Notes: a model not told the origin generated them from the letters alone. Counted from the first letter of the stretch, positions 1 through 7,754 are shown. The stretch: DNA of 14,947 nt from Gammaproteobacteria bacterium (GCA_030638455.1 DAOWEP010000111.1:1-14947); one strand, 5' to 3'. Numbers and translations are program-made.

Positions 1-21
1 AGTTGATATTTAAGTATTAAA

Positions 22-98
22 TGGTGGCTATGGGTGGACTTGAACCACCGACCCCAGCATTATGAATGCTGTGCTCTAACCAACTGAGCTACATAGCC
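22..98 (-). tRNA. tRNA-Met (CAU), elongator
   Basis: Read on the minus strand this is a complete cloverleaf. The acceptor stem GGCTATG pairs with CATAGCC, followed by discriminator A and an encoded CCA end. The D-arm has the usual AGCTCAGTTGGTTAGAGC, the anticodon loop TTCATAA gives CAU, and the T-arm contains GGTTCAAGTCC. The body closely resembles the E. coli elongator tRNA-Met (metT type) and not initiator tRNA, whose first acceptor pair is unpaired. It lies downstream of ychF in the same direction, as in the related Pseudomonas layout. I saw no convincing promoter of its own, so it may be transcribed with ychF. Confidence 0.97.
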
Positions 99-135
99 AT
101 ATTCTGATCCAGCATAAAACCGGATAATGAAAAGA

Positions 136-158
136 GGCGAAATTGTAGTGATTTCGTC
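136..158. other. hairpin between ychF and tRNA-Met, possible weak terminator
   Basis: GGCGAAAT and ATTTCGTC form an eight-pair stem (one G-U pair) around a seven-base loop. Reading on the minus strand, after ychF, the hairpin is followed by TCTTTTC. The stem is A/T-rich and the T-run is interrupted, so termination would be weak. It could also be a processing site ahead of tRNA-Met. Confidence 0.35.
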
Positions 159-228
159 CTTTTATGTCCAGCACACTACTGGCACATCGAGCAACAAACT
201 ACCCTTTAAAGTACGTTACTAACTGATT

Positions 229-1320
229 TTAAACATTAAACCTGAAATGCATGACATCCCCGTCATGCACGATATATTCCTTCCCTTCCAGCCGCCACTT
301 GCCTGCATCCTTTGCACCATGCTCACCGTTATATTCAATGAAGTCATCATAACCGGTGACTTCGGCACGGATAAACCCCTTTTCAAAATCCGTATGGATA
401 ACACCGGCAGCCTGGGGGGCGGTTGCGCCTACCGAAACGGTCCATGCACGTACCTCTTTAACTCCGGCTGTGAAATAGGTTTGCAGTCCTAGCAAACGAT
501 AACCCGCATGAATAACTCGATCCAGGCCTGGTTCTTCCAGTCCCAGCTCTTTCAGAAATTCCTCCTTGTCATCTTCATCCAGCTCTGCAATTTCTGCCTC
601 TATGGCCGCACATACTGGAACCACTATTGAACCTTCTGCCTTTGCAATTTCCTGAACGGTATCCAGGTACGGATTATTTTCAAAGCCATCTTCGGCCACA
701 TTGGCAATATACATAACCGGCTTAACCGTAAGCAGGTGTATTTCATAAATCTTTTTCAATTCGTCTTTATCCAGCCCCATGCTGCGCACGGGCTTGCCTT
801 CATCCAGATGCGCACGAATCTTCTCCAACAATTCCCGCATGGCAATGGCTTCCTTATCACCTGCGCGTGATGCCTTTTCTGCACGGATATGTGCCTTACC
901 TACGGTTTCCATATCCGCCAGCGCAAGCTCTGTATCTATGATTTCAATATCAGAAGCCGGGTCTATTGTACCCGCAACATGCACGACATCATCATCTTCG
1001 AAGCAACGCACCACATGAGCTATGGCATCTGTTTCACGAATATTGGCAAGAAATTTATTGCCCAGCCCCTCACCTTTGGATGCCCCTGCCACAAGCCCGG
1101 CGATGTCGACAAATTCCATGGTCGCAGGCAGCACCCTTTCCGGATTCACGATCTTTGCAAGCTGATCTTGCCTTGCATCAGGTACGGGTACGATCCCTAC
1201 ATTTGGGTCTATAGTACAAAAAGGATAGTTCTCGGCCTGAATACCTGCCCTGGTCAGCGCATTGAATAGCGTTGATTTACCAACATTGGGCAAGCCAACA
1301 ATTCCGCATTTAAATCCCAT
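229..1320 (-). CDS. ychF: redox-regulated ATPase YchF (Obg-like)
   Basis: YchF/OLA1 is a ribosome-associated P-loop protein of the Obg family that prefers ATP to GTP and is linked to stress responses. The 363-residue product has the usual length. The P-loop GLPNVGKS is at residues 9-16, the switch region has DIAGLVAGASKGEG, and the G4 position reads NVAE instead of NKxD, the change that explains the ATP preference. A TGS domain fills roughly the last 85 residues and ends in the family's HFRFNV. The ATG start has GGGAAAG eight bases upstream. It follows pth by 23 bases, so the two are almost certainly cotranscribed; pth-ychF is a very common bacterial pair. Confidence 0.98.
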   Translation of the reverse strand: MGFKCGIVGLPNVGKSTLFNALTRAGIQAENYPFCTIDPNVGIVPVPDARQDQLAKIVNPERVLPATMEFVDIAGLVAGASKGEGLGNKFLANIRETDAIAHVVRCFEDDDVVHVAGTIDPASDIEIIDTELALADMETVGKAHIRAEKASRAGDKEAIAMRELLEKIRAHLDEGKPVRSMGLDKDELKKIYEIHLLTVKPVMYIANVAEDGFENNPYLDTVQEIAKAEGSIVVPVCAAIEAEIAELDEDDKEEFLKELGLEEPGLDRVIHAGYRLLGLQTYFTAGVKEVRAWTVSVGATAPQAAGVIHTDFEKGFIRAEVTGYDDFIEYNGEHGAKDAGKWRLEGKEYIVHDGDVMHFRFNV

Positions 1321-1343
1321 ATCAAAATCTTTCCCGGTTAGAT

Positions 1344-1913
1344 TTACTTGGAGTGTAGTTCATTCATTGCCTTCTCAAATTCATCTTTCAACAACAGCGG
1401 GACAATACCCAGAGCACTATCCAGCCCTTCTTCGATCTTTTGAATATCTTCTTTTGACGCACGCTTCAGGACATAGTCTGTTACCTGATGTTTATTGCCG
1501 GGGTGACCAATACCGACTCGAAGACGTCTGAATTCCTTACTACCAAGCTTTTGGATCAGATCCCGCAACCCATTATGACCCCCATGCCCTCCACCTTGTT
1601 TGAGCCTTACAATACCCGGTTCAAGGTCAAGCTCATCATGTACCACCAGAATTTCCTCAACAGGAATCTTATAGAAATTCATTATTGCCTGGGCCGCCTG
1701 ACCACTAAGATTCATGAAGGTATTCGGCTTTAGCAACCAGACATCTTGCCCGGCAACATTCGGCTTGCTCACAAAACCCGAAAATTTGGATTCACTACGA
1801 AACTCAGAATGGTATTGGCGTGCCAGCTCGTCCACAAACCAGAACCCGGCATTATGCCGGGTCTGTTCGTATTCAGAGCCAGGGTTACCCAATCCGATGA
1901 TTAGCTTAATCAA
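1344..1913 (-). CDS. pth: peptidyl-tRNA hydrolase
   Basis: Pth cleaves peptidyl-tRNAs that drop off ribosomes, releasing the tRNA for reuse; it is an essential cytoplasmic enzyme. The 189-residue product has the normal length. Catalytic His20 sits in TRHNAG, Asn10 in GLGNPG, the FMNLSG segment supplies the second conserved Asn, and HDELDLEPG supplies the conserved Asp. The start is TTG: the sequence here is AAGTTCATTGATTAAG, no ATG fits the family's N-terminus (MIKLIIGLGNPG), and AGGAAAG lies about seven bases upstream. It sits between rplY and ychF, and all three deal with ribosomes or tRNA. Confidence 0.97.
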   Translation of the reverse strand: MIKLIIGLGNPGSEYEQTRHNAGFWFVDELARQYHSEFRSESKFSGFVSKPNVAGQDVWLLKPNTFMNLSGQAAQAIMNFYKIPVEEILVVHDELDLEPGIVRLKQGGGHGGHNGLRDLIQKLGSKEFRRLRVGIGHPGNKHQVTDYVLKRASKEDIQKIEEGLDSALGIVPLLLKDEFEKAMNELHSK

Positions 1914-1950
1914 TGAACTTTCCTAAGCTGAAACGGGGAGTAAAAGAATT

Positions 1951-1975
1951 ACCCCTATTACCATTTATCAGGGGT
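1951..1975 (-). other. hairpin between rplY and pth
   Basis: On the minus strand ACCCCT and AGGGGT form a perfect six-pair stem around a 13-base loop, starting just after the rplY stop codon and followed by AATTCTTTTA. The T-run is short and interrupted, so this looks like a partial attenuator or mRNA-processing structure lowering expression of pth-ychF relative to rplY, not a full terminator. The function is inferred from position only. Confidence 0.4.
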
Positions 1976-1977
1976 TA

Positions 1978-2658
1978 TCAGGAAGCTTCGCCACCTTCAT
2001 CTTTAGCACCTTCAGTATCAGGGGCTCCAACCTCAGGAGCGGCAACTTCACCGGCAACAGGCTCTTCTTCAACAACCTTCTTCGCCTTATGAATATTTAC
2101 TATTGCCTGGTCGTGTGCTTCACCATGACTAAGCTCAACCAGCTCTACACCAGCAGGCAGCTTCAATTCTGAAAGATGTATGGACTGCCCCAACTCCAGG
2201 TTGGACATGTCCACCTCAATATATTCAGGCAGGTCTTTGGCGAGACAACTGACTTCAACTTCACTTGAAAGGTGAGAAACCACCCCGCCTTGTTGCTTGA
2301 CACCAATTGCATCTTCTCCATTCATAAAATGAAGCGGCACATTCATACGAAGTTTTTCAGTCTCGCTTACACGCATAAAATCAAGGTGCAGAACCCTGGG
2401 CTTACTTGGGTGACGTTGCACATCACGCAATACTGCCTTTTCAAGCTTGCCATCAATCTTTACACCCAGAATATGAGAATAAAAAGACTCATGCTCAAGA
2501 TGCAGGATTACTTCATTATGCTCAAGCATAAGTGACTGAGGATCTTTCTTTCCCCCATAGATAATTGCAGGTACTTTGTCCAAACGGCGTAGGCGGCGGC
2601 TCGCACCTTTCCCCATATCCGCTCGAAGTGTTGCGTTAATTTCAAATGAATCTTGCAT
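1978..2658 (-). CDS. rplY: 50S ribosomal protein L25, long (CTC) form
   Basis: L25 binds loop E of 5S rRNA in the large ribosomal subunit. At 226 residues this is the long CTC/TL5 form, not the ~94-residue E. coli form. The N-terminal 5S-binding domain (about residues 1-95) contains RKGASRRLRR-type basic segments (here GKGASRRLRR), VPAIIYGG and the HLDFMRV end. The second beta-rich domain runs to about residue 190. The tail is low-complexity, rich in Glu, Ala and Gly. A strong AGGAGT sits seven bases before ATG. It lies between prs and pth, the usual gammaproteobacterial order. Confidence 0.97.
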   Translation of the reverse strand: MQDSFEINATLRADMGKGASRRLRRLDKVPAIIYGGKKDPQSLMLEHNEVILHLEHESFYSHILGVKIDGKLEKAVLRDVQRHPSKPRVLHLDFMRVSETEKLRMNVPLHFMNGEDAIGVKQQGGVVSHLSSEVEVSCLAKDLPEYIEVDMSNLELGQSIHLSELKLPAGVELVELSHGEAHDQAIVNIHKAKKVVEEEPVAGEVAAPEVGAPDTEGAKDEGGEAS

Positions 2659-2660
2659 TA

Positions 2661-2735
2661 CTTTACTCCTGTTTTACATGCCGCCTCAATGACGGCTTAC
2701 TTTTTGTGCCTCTCTCGCGACCAAGAGAAACGTGA
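2661..2735 (-). promoter_or_regulatory. structured rplY leader
   Basis: The 131 bases between prs and rplY hold two small inverted repeats on the rplY strand. TCTCT/AGAGA closes a loop near 2711-2728. GCCGTC/GGCGGC (2680-2696) forms a six-pair hairpin with a five-base loop ATTGA, ten bases upstream of the AGGAGT ribosome binding site (2665-2670). E. coli rplY is reported to be autoregulated by L25 binding its own leader; whether these hairpins do the same is inference. Confidence 0.3.
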
Positions 2736-2789
2736 ACGACCAGCCTTATGTAGCACCAGCCAAAAAACCTTAATCTATTCGGAACAGCA

Positions 2790-3767
2790 TCAATCCATGT
2801 AAAGAGAACTGACCGACTCCTCATTCGAGACACGACGCATGGTCTCCGCCAACATTTCCGCGATACTCAGCTGCCTGATCTTTTTACATGCACCGGCTTT
2901 TTCACTCAGCGGAATGGTATCCGTCACGACCAGTTCATCCAGCTCCGAGCCGTTGATATTATCAATCGCCGGGCCTGACAACACTGGGTGTGTGATGTAC
3001 GCAACCACTTTCTTCGCACCATGTTCCTTCAACGCCTTGGCTGCCAGACACAATGTACCCGCAGTATCCACCAGATCGTCAATCAATACGCAGGTACGGC
3101 CTTTTACATCACCAATAATATTCATTACCTGTGCGTGATTTGGTTCTGGCCGACGCTTGTCAATAATGGCCAGATCGGCATCATCCAACTGCTTTGCCAA
3201 TGCCCGCGCCCTAACCACACCACCCACATCCGGTGAAACCACCATTAAATCTGAATACTTACGTCTCCAGATATCACCCAACAAGATTGGTGAGGCATAC
3301 ACATTATCAACCGGGATTGAAAAGAACCCCTGTATCTGGTCAGCATGTAGATCCACTGTTAATACTCGGTCAGCACCACTTCTGGAAATCATATCTGCCA
3401 CAACCTTGGCAGTAATGGGTACCCGCGCCGAGCGTGGCCTCCGATCTTGCCGTGCATATCCAAAATACGGGATCACAGCAGTAATCCTATATGCTGACGC
3501 CCTGCGTAAGGCATCGATCATCACAATAATTTCTATCAGGTTGTCGTTTGTTGGTGCGCAGGTTGGTTGCACAACAAATACATCCCTGCCACGAACATTC
3601 TCCATGATCTCCACCATGGCTTCACCATCACTAAACTGACTAACAGAAGCTTTACCAAGCCCCATGTTCAGGTAGTTCACAATATCTTTTGCAAGCTTGG
3701 GGTTAGCGTTGCCTGTAAACACCAGCATACTACGATCTGGACCGTTTTCGTCTTCTCTGACCACCAC
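2790..3767 (-). CDS. prs: ribose-phosphate pyrophosphokinase (PRPP synthetase)
   Basis: Prs makes 5-phosphoribosyl-1-pyrophosphate from ribose 5-phosphate and ATP, the precursor of purines, pyrimidines, NAD, histidine and tryptophan. The product is 325 residues. The class I signature DLHADQIQGFF, the flexible loop RQDRRPRSARVPITAK, the Asp/Glu-rich metal site and the PRPP loop VLIDDLVDTAGTL are all present. I chose the GTG start at 3767 because AGAGG lies nine bases upstream. The internal ATG at 3728 (MLVFTGNANPKLA) matches the core family start but has no ribosome binding site, so it is the alternative. The gene is the first protein gene after tRNA-Gln on this strand, 557 bases away. Confidence 0.97.
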   Translation of the reverse strand: MVVREDENGPDRSMLVFTGNANPKLAKDIVNYLNMGLGKASVSQFSDGEAMVEIMENVRGRDVFVVQPTCAPTNDNLIEIIVMIDALRRASAYRITAVIPYFGYARQDRRPRSARVPITAKVVADMISRSGADRVLTVDLHADQIQGFFSIPVDNVYASPILLGDIWRRKYSDLMVVSPDVGGVVRARALAKQLDDADLAIIDKRRPEPNHAQVMNIIGDVKGRTCVLIDDLVDTAGTLCLAAKALKEHGAKKVVAYITHPVLSGPAIDNINGSELDELVVTDTIPLSEKAGACKKIRQLSIAEMLAETMRRVSNEESVSSLYMD

Positions 3768-3887
3768 GATTGTTTGCCTCTAATATTGAGTATGTACGTC
3801 TACTTACCCGAGTAGCTTTACTGCTTTCACTAACTTCAAGCTTATCGTCACCCTGTTAATGCACCAGCAACAACAAACTATTCTAGT

Positions 3888-4079
3888 TGGCTGGGGGGTC
3901 GCTTCCGGCATCCTCGGTAACTGCGTCCTGCGTTACTCTCGATCACTGATCCTGTCGTGATTCTACCTCCCACTTCCGCGTGGTCGTACCTCCTGCCTCC
4001 ATGCAGTCGGCCTCTCGCGACACTCGTACATCCATGTACTTCGCGCAAGGATTGAACCTGAGGTTCGAATCCTGTCGCA
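3888..4079 (-). repeat. tRNA-Gln trailer repeat unit, distal copy
   Basis: On the tRNA-Gln strand the unit opens with a T-arm-like hairpin at 4043-4077 (GGATTCGAACC facing GGTTCAATCC). The stretch at 4043-4060 matches the tRNA-Gln T-arm and acceptor sequence with one deletion and one substitution. It continues as a chain of small hairpins and ends in CCCCCCAGCCA, copying the tRNA acceptor end. Hairpins with GGA in the loop are at 4026-4039, 3993-4006, 3970-3983, 3943-3960 and 3917-3936. It does not encode a functional tRNA because the D and anticodon arms are missing. Confidence 0.6.
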
Positions 4080-4139
4080 TGTTTTAGTCACATTATCCCC
4101 ATACTGTAACTACTCACTCTATAGCAACAGCACATTATT

Positions 4140-4256
4140 TGGCTGGGGCGCCAGGATTACTCCACCCATCCATGGGCTTCGCCCCCGGGTCGGCCTTCGG
4201 CCACTCAAAATTGCTCCCGGCAATTTTGTCGAACCTTAAGGTTCTCATCCTGTCAC
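4140..4256 (-). repeat. tRNA-Gln trailer repeat unit, proximal copy
   Basis: Bases 4140-4158 are an exact 19-base copy of the tRNA-Gln 3' end (4325-4343), including CCA, after which the two sequences differ completely. On the tRNA strand the unit starts with ACAGGATGAGAACCTTAAGG (T-arm-like), followed by an eight-pair hairpin AAAATTGC/GCAATTTT with loop CGGGA (4207-4227). Small GAA-loop hairpins and CCCATGGATGGG (4165-4176) follow, and it ends in GGCGCCCCAGCCA. The arrangement resembles the E. coli tyrT rtT repeats, which also carry 19 bases of the tRNA 3' end. Confidence 0.65.
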
Positions 4257-4324
4257 CCTCGGTATCACTATTATCTTAACGTACTGTTACATCCCTTCAC
4301 ATTTGTAACAGCGAACTAACTATG

Positions 4325-4399
4325 TGGCTGGGGCGCCAGGATTCGAACCTGGGAATGCAGAGATCAAAACCCTGTGCCTTACCGCTTGGCGACGCCCCA
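4325..4399 (-). tRNA. tRNA-Gln (UUG)
   Basis: The minus-strand cloverleaf is complete. TGGGGCG pairs with CGCCCCA in the acceptor stem, followed by a G discriminator and encoded CCA. The D-arm is GCCAAGCGGTAAGGC, the anticodon loop TTTTGAT gives UUG, and the T-arm is CCAGGTTCGAATCCTGG. The first pair U1-A72 is typical of tRNA-Gln. It lies 66 bases after ispE and upstream of prs, the order seen in Pseudomonas. The spacer to ispE holds ACCCTG/CAGGGT (4429-4461) around a 21-base loop, which may mark a processing point. Confidence 0.97.
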
Positions 4400-4465
4400 A
4401 GAAACTGCTTATTTACGTCAATCTGATCACCCTGTATATCCTACGTTTAGATCATCAGGGTCTGG

Positions 4466-5341
4466 TTAGCTCAAACCCTCAAGTATTTCTAATAAAGGCG
4501 ATCGATTCATTCCCCTGGCTACAAAGCCACTCCATTGCTCCGGCATTTGGGCTGCTACAGCTTGTGCATCTGCTTCATTTGGAAACGATAAAAACATGCA
4601 AGCACCCGTTCCCGTCATCCGCGCATCGCCAAATTGGCGCAGCCATTCTAACAACTCCGCAACCTCTGGATATCGTTGGCAAACCACCAATTCGCAGTCG
4701 TTTTTACCTGCTCCTGCCAGGAAGTCGGGTATTTTGATGGGGTGAGTGTTCCGTGTCAATTCTGAATCGGAAAAAACCTTGGCGGTTGATACTGTTACGG
4801 GTGGAATCAGCACCAGAAACCACGGCTGATCCAGCTCTACGGGCGTCAATTGCTCGCCTACACCTTCAGCCCAGGATGCCAAACCATGAATAAAAACAGG
4901 CACATCCGCACCAATCTGCAACCCAAGCTCGGCAAGCTGACCTGTTGTTAAGCCTGTCTGCCAGAGAATATTCAATGCTACCAGCGTGGTGGCCGCATCT
5001 GAGCTACCCCCACCTAGCCCGCCTCCAATAGGCAGTTTTTTCTCTATTTGAATATTTACACCTTGTTGAGCACCCGTCTCCGATTGCAAAAGCCGGGCAG
5101 CACGAACCACCAGGTCATGCTCAGGATCTACTTCCGGTGGGCCTTCAGACCTTAAAATCCGGGAATCCTGACGTCCTTCGAAACGGAGATTATCGGCATA
5201 ATCAAGAAACTGAAATACAGTCTGTAATAAATGATAGCCATCTTCTCGCTGGCCGATAATATGTAAAAAAAGGTTCAGCTTGGCCGGTGCTGGCCAGCTC
5301 TGTTCGTACAACTGTTGTACTCGTTCCTCTGAACCCGGCAT
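4466..5341 (-). CDS. ispE: 4-diphosphocytidyl-2-C-methyl-D-erythritol kinase
   Basis: IspE phosphorylates CDP-methylerythritol at the 2-hydroxyl, the fourth step of the MEP route to isoprenoid precursors. It belongs to the GHMP kinase family. The 291-residue product has the N-terminal substrate motif PAPAKLNLFL with Lys21, the glycine-rich ATP loop LPIGGGLGGGSSDAA at about 103-117, and the catalytic Asp146 in GADVPVF. Its N-terminus is about ten residues longer than in E. coli. The ATG is separated from the lolB TAA by a single base (TAACATG), indicating translational coupling. The lolB-ispE-tRNA-Gln-prs order is conserved in gammaproteobacteria. Confidence 0.97.
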   Translation of the reverse strand: MPGSEERVQQLYEQSWPAPAKLNLFLHIIGQREDGYHLLQTVFQFLDYADNLRFEGRQDSRILRSEGPPEVDPEHDLVVRAARLLQSETGAQQGVNIQIEKKLPIGGGLGGGSSDAATTLVALNILWQTGLTTGQLAELGLQIGADVPVFIHGLASWAEGVGEQLTPVELDQPWFLVLIPPVTVSTAKVFSDSELTRNTHPIKIPDFLAGAGKNDCELVVCQRYPEVAELLEWLRQFGDARMTGTGACMFLSFPNEADAQAVAAQMPEQWSGFVARGMNRSPLLEILEGLS

Positions 5342-5342
5342 G

Positions 5343-5942
5343 TTAGATACTCAGTTTCCAGTTTTGTATAACAACCCGAACACTTAGCTTATCATTTTCG
5401 AGAAAAATCTTGTCTGGAAGCTCATCACCATTGACCTGTTGATAGCGCAGAAACCTGACCTGCCATCCCGACTGTACCAAACCAGAAAGACGCCCACTGT
5501 CATCCAGCTCTATAACAAAATCCCGCTGATTACTATCGGGGTCTGGCAAGCCCAACATCCAGTATCTCAAACTTTCCACGGGCACATGCCAGCCCAGTCG
5601 CTTGGCTAGTAAGCTGGTCGCATTATCCGAATACTCAGGTGGTTCATCGTCAGGATATAACGTCACTCCAGCGCTATTACCCTTTAACATTACGGTGCCC
5701 TTGCCAAAAGGCGCGATAATCTTTATTTCATACCCCTCTGTAAACTGCTTCCAGTGCAATGTCCCATTCCAGCCATCATCACGGGTAGTAATGGCAACCC
5801 GGCCAGTAGCAACCCAGTTATCTATCTGTCGTAATTGTTGCTGCCGATACCGCCAGCTCTCTGCCCGTTGCCCATCACTGACCTGCACCTGACTGCAAGC
5901 AGCCAATAACAGGCAACTGATCAAGATTATTGGAAATTTCAC
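5343..5942 (-). CDS. lolB: outer-membrane lipoprotein LolB
   Basis: LolB accepts lipoproteins from the periplasmic carrier LolA and inserts them into the outer membrane. The 199-residue product starts with a lipoprotein signal (MKFPIILISCLLLAACS); Cys16 would be lipidated, and Ser at +2 is compatible with outer-membrane sorting. The mature part has typical LolB features: an early WVATGRVAI-like strand, W-rich beta segments around GWNGTLHWKQ, and the YWMLGLPDP stretch. The start is GTG without a clear Shine-Dalgarno sequence; no in-frame alternative exists nearby. It lies 27 bases after the TPR lipoprotein gene and one base before ispE, so the three probably form one operon. Confidence 0.93.
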   Translation of the reverse strand: MKFPIILISCLLLAACSQVQVSDGQRAESWRYRQQQLRQIDNWVATGRVAITTRDDGWNGTLHWKQFTEGYEIKIIAPFGKGTVMLKGNSAGVTLYPDDEPPEYSDNATSLLAKRLGWHVPVESLRYWMLGLPDPDSNQRDFVIELDDSGRLSGLVQSGWQVRFLRYQQVNGDELPDKIFLENDKLSVRVVIQNWKLSI

Positions 5943-5969
5943 TGTTTTATGAACGACTGTTAGATAAGG

Positions 5970-7754
5970 TTACTCGGATGATTGAGTAAAGCGTTTGATT
6001 ACATCATTAAGCGTTTCGTTATCAGGGTCTTTTTTCTGTGCGCGCTGCCATATTTCTCTTGCTTCAGCATGGTCACCCGCCTGCCATAATACCTCACCCA
6101 AATGAGCAGCAATTTCTGAGTCCTGATCGAGTTCAAAGGCCTTTTTTAGATAGCGCAGGGCCTCATCATAGTTCCCAAGGCGGTAATGTACCCAGCCCAT
6201 ACTGTCGATATAGGCCGGCTGGTTAGGAGCCTGATCGATTGCGCGCCGCACGTATCCCAGCGCCTCCTGATAACGATCCGTTCTGTCTGCAAGCATATAA
6301 CCAAGCGCATTTAGTGCATTAGGGTTATCGGGTTCCTTCGCCAACACCTTCCTCAGATCCTGTTCCGCCAACTCCAGCCTGTTTAACCTGTCTGCCAGCA
6401 AGGAACGCACATAATAGAGCGTGAGATTTTCCGGGTATTGTTCAAGGCCCTTGTTCGCAACCTCCATTGCCTCCAGATAACGTTTAGCCGAATTCAGGAT
6501 ATCTACTTTTACAGTGATCAACCTGACAGCCAACAGGGCGTCTTTACTTTGAAATTTCTTTAAATAAGCAAGGGCGGCATCAACATCGCCCTTCTTACCC
6601 AGCAATATTGCGATCCTGAGATGCGCCTCTATTTCGCGCGAACCATCCTTTACCTGGGAAAACCACTCAATAGCTTTATCATATCGCCCTCTTGAGTCAG
6701 CGATATTACCAAGATACAGATAAGCTTCAGCGTGCTTTTTATCGGTTTCCAGAAGCCTGTGTAAATATTCTTCTGCCTTATCATAGTTACGGGTTTCCAT
6801 TGACAGCAAGGCCAAAGCATAGAGTATTTCGGAATCCTTCGGAGTCTTGCTTAGTAATGTGTCAAACTGAATCCTGGCCTGATCATATTTCCCAGCCTCA
6901 GCCAGCATACGCGCATAAACAATACTATAATTTTTCTCTTTCGGATGAGATAAGATCATCTTTTCCATGATGGGCAATGCCTTCTCTGACTGTCCCTGAG
7001 CCATAAAAACATTGGCCTGCAATACATTTGCGCTATCAAGTTCTGGATCAAGCTTTAAAGCCTCCTTCACCGCGTCACCTGCAAGCTGAAAATCCTTTGC
7101 ATGAAAAAGCAATCGGCTATAGGCAACTAATGCAGTTGGGTTCCCACTAAAATGTTTAACTAACCGGGACATCACCTTCAGGATTGGTGCCTGGTTATTC
7201 TGTACAGAACTCTGCAAAATCTGCTGCAGCAACATCCCTATTCGCAATAACTCCTGGTTACCGGCATCTGTATCTTTGGCCATTGCCAATTCGACCAGCT
7301 TGATAAACTGCTCTAGCGCATGCTCAGGTTTTCCTGTACGTGCATATAATAAAGCGAGTGATTGCTGTGCTTCGCGACTATCTGGCTGTAGTTCTACCCA
7401 TTTTTTAGCGGCATTGATCGCCATTGAATTCTCGCGGGCAAATATAGCCACCTGTACTGCCCTTTGGGCAATACGGTAATCTGAAGAGAGCTCGATCGCT
7501 TTCTGATATGCCTGCGCTGTAACCGATATCTGCCCTCGCATACCCGCAATTTCTGCCACCATCAGATAATATAGTAACTCTCCGGAACCATTTTCCGGTT
7601 TTGCAAACCCCGGACCTGGAACCCGCTGGGAAAACTCCGTCTCTGTTCCTGACCGATCATTATTATCGCCAGTAACGGGAAAATGATGCTGACTACAAGC
7701 TGTTAGCAGGATATTGGCTAGCAGTACCCCTGAAAATAAGTTTTTCTTTATCAT
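5970..7754 (-). CDS. TPR-repeat lipoprotein
   Basis: This 594-residue protein has a lipoprotein signal ending LLTACS with Cys20 as the acylation site and Ser at +2, predicting a periplasm-facing outer-membrane anchor. From about residue 60 to the C-terminus it is a succession of 34-residue TPR helices, with recognisable units such as AEAYLYLGNIADSRGRYDKA and NALNALGYMLADRTDRYQEA. It has no catalytic domain, so a scaffolding or protein-binding role is likely. I start it at ATG 7754; a TTG one codon earlier is possible. A homologous TPR lipoprotein lies between hemA and lolB in Pseudomonas (PA4667). Its place next to lolB and ispE suggests an envelope assembly role, but the exact function is not known. 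Confidence 0.9.
   Translation of the reverse strand: MIKKNLFSGVLLANILLTACSQHHFPVTGDNNDRSGTETEFSQRVPGPGFAKPENGSGELLYYLMVAEIAGMRGQISVTAQAYQKAIELSSDYRIAQRAVQVAIFARENSMAINAAKKWVELQPDSREAQQSLALLYARTGKPEHALEQFIKLVELAMAKDTDAGNQELLRIGMLLQQILQSSVQNNQAPILKVMSRLVKHFSGNPTALVAYSRLLFHAKDFQLAGDAVKEALKLDPELDSANVLQANVFMAQGQSEKALPIMEKMILSHPKEKNYSIVYARMLAEAGKYDQARIQFDTLLSKTPKDSEILYALALLSMETRNYDKAEEYLHRLLETDKKHAEAYLYLGNIADSRGRYDKAIEWFSQVKDGSREIEAHLRIAILLGKKGDVDAALAYLKKFQSKDALLAVRLITVKVDILNSAKRYLEAMEVANKGLEQYPENLTLYYVRSLLADRLNRLELAEQDLRKVLAKEPDNPNALNALGYMLADRTDRYQEALGYVRRAIDQAPNQPAYIDSMGWVHYRLGNYDEALRYLKKAFELDQDSEIAAHLGEVLWQAGDHAEAREIWQRAQKKDPDNETLNDVIKRFTQSSE

Larger units (their letters stand above)
3888..4310 (-). 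ncRNA. candidate GGA-hairpin RNA in the tRNA-Gln 3' trailer
   Basis: If transcription continues past tRNA-Gln toward prs, the transcript would contain about 16 GGA triplets, ten of them in the roughly 190 bases of the distal unit, where the opposite strand has one. Several sit in the loops of short perfect stems. The hairpin at 4026-4039 reads GTACATGGATGTAC, which matches the in vitro CsrA consensus RUACARGGAUGU at 11 of 12 positions. That is the layout of CsrB/RsmZ-type RNAs that titrate CsrA/RsmA. No promoter or terminator was found for a separate RNA, so a tRNA trailer or prs leader is more likely than an independent gene. A degenerate dispersed repeat is the main alternative. Confidence 0.25.

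Noticed and set aside
4140..4158. Second tRNA-Gln gene
   Set aside because: Only the last 19 bases of the tRNA are copied; D-arm and anticodon arm are missing, so it cannot fold as a tRNA.
3888..4256. CRISPR array or attC/integron sites
   Set aside because: The units are unequal in length, are not separated by regular spacers, and no cas or integrase gene is nearby.
4324..4737. 137-codon plus-strand frame over tRNA-Gln and ispE
   Set aside because: It reads antisense through a tRNA and the 3' half of ispE, with no independent support.
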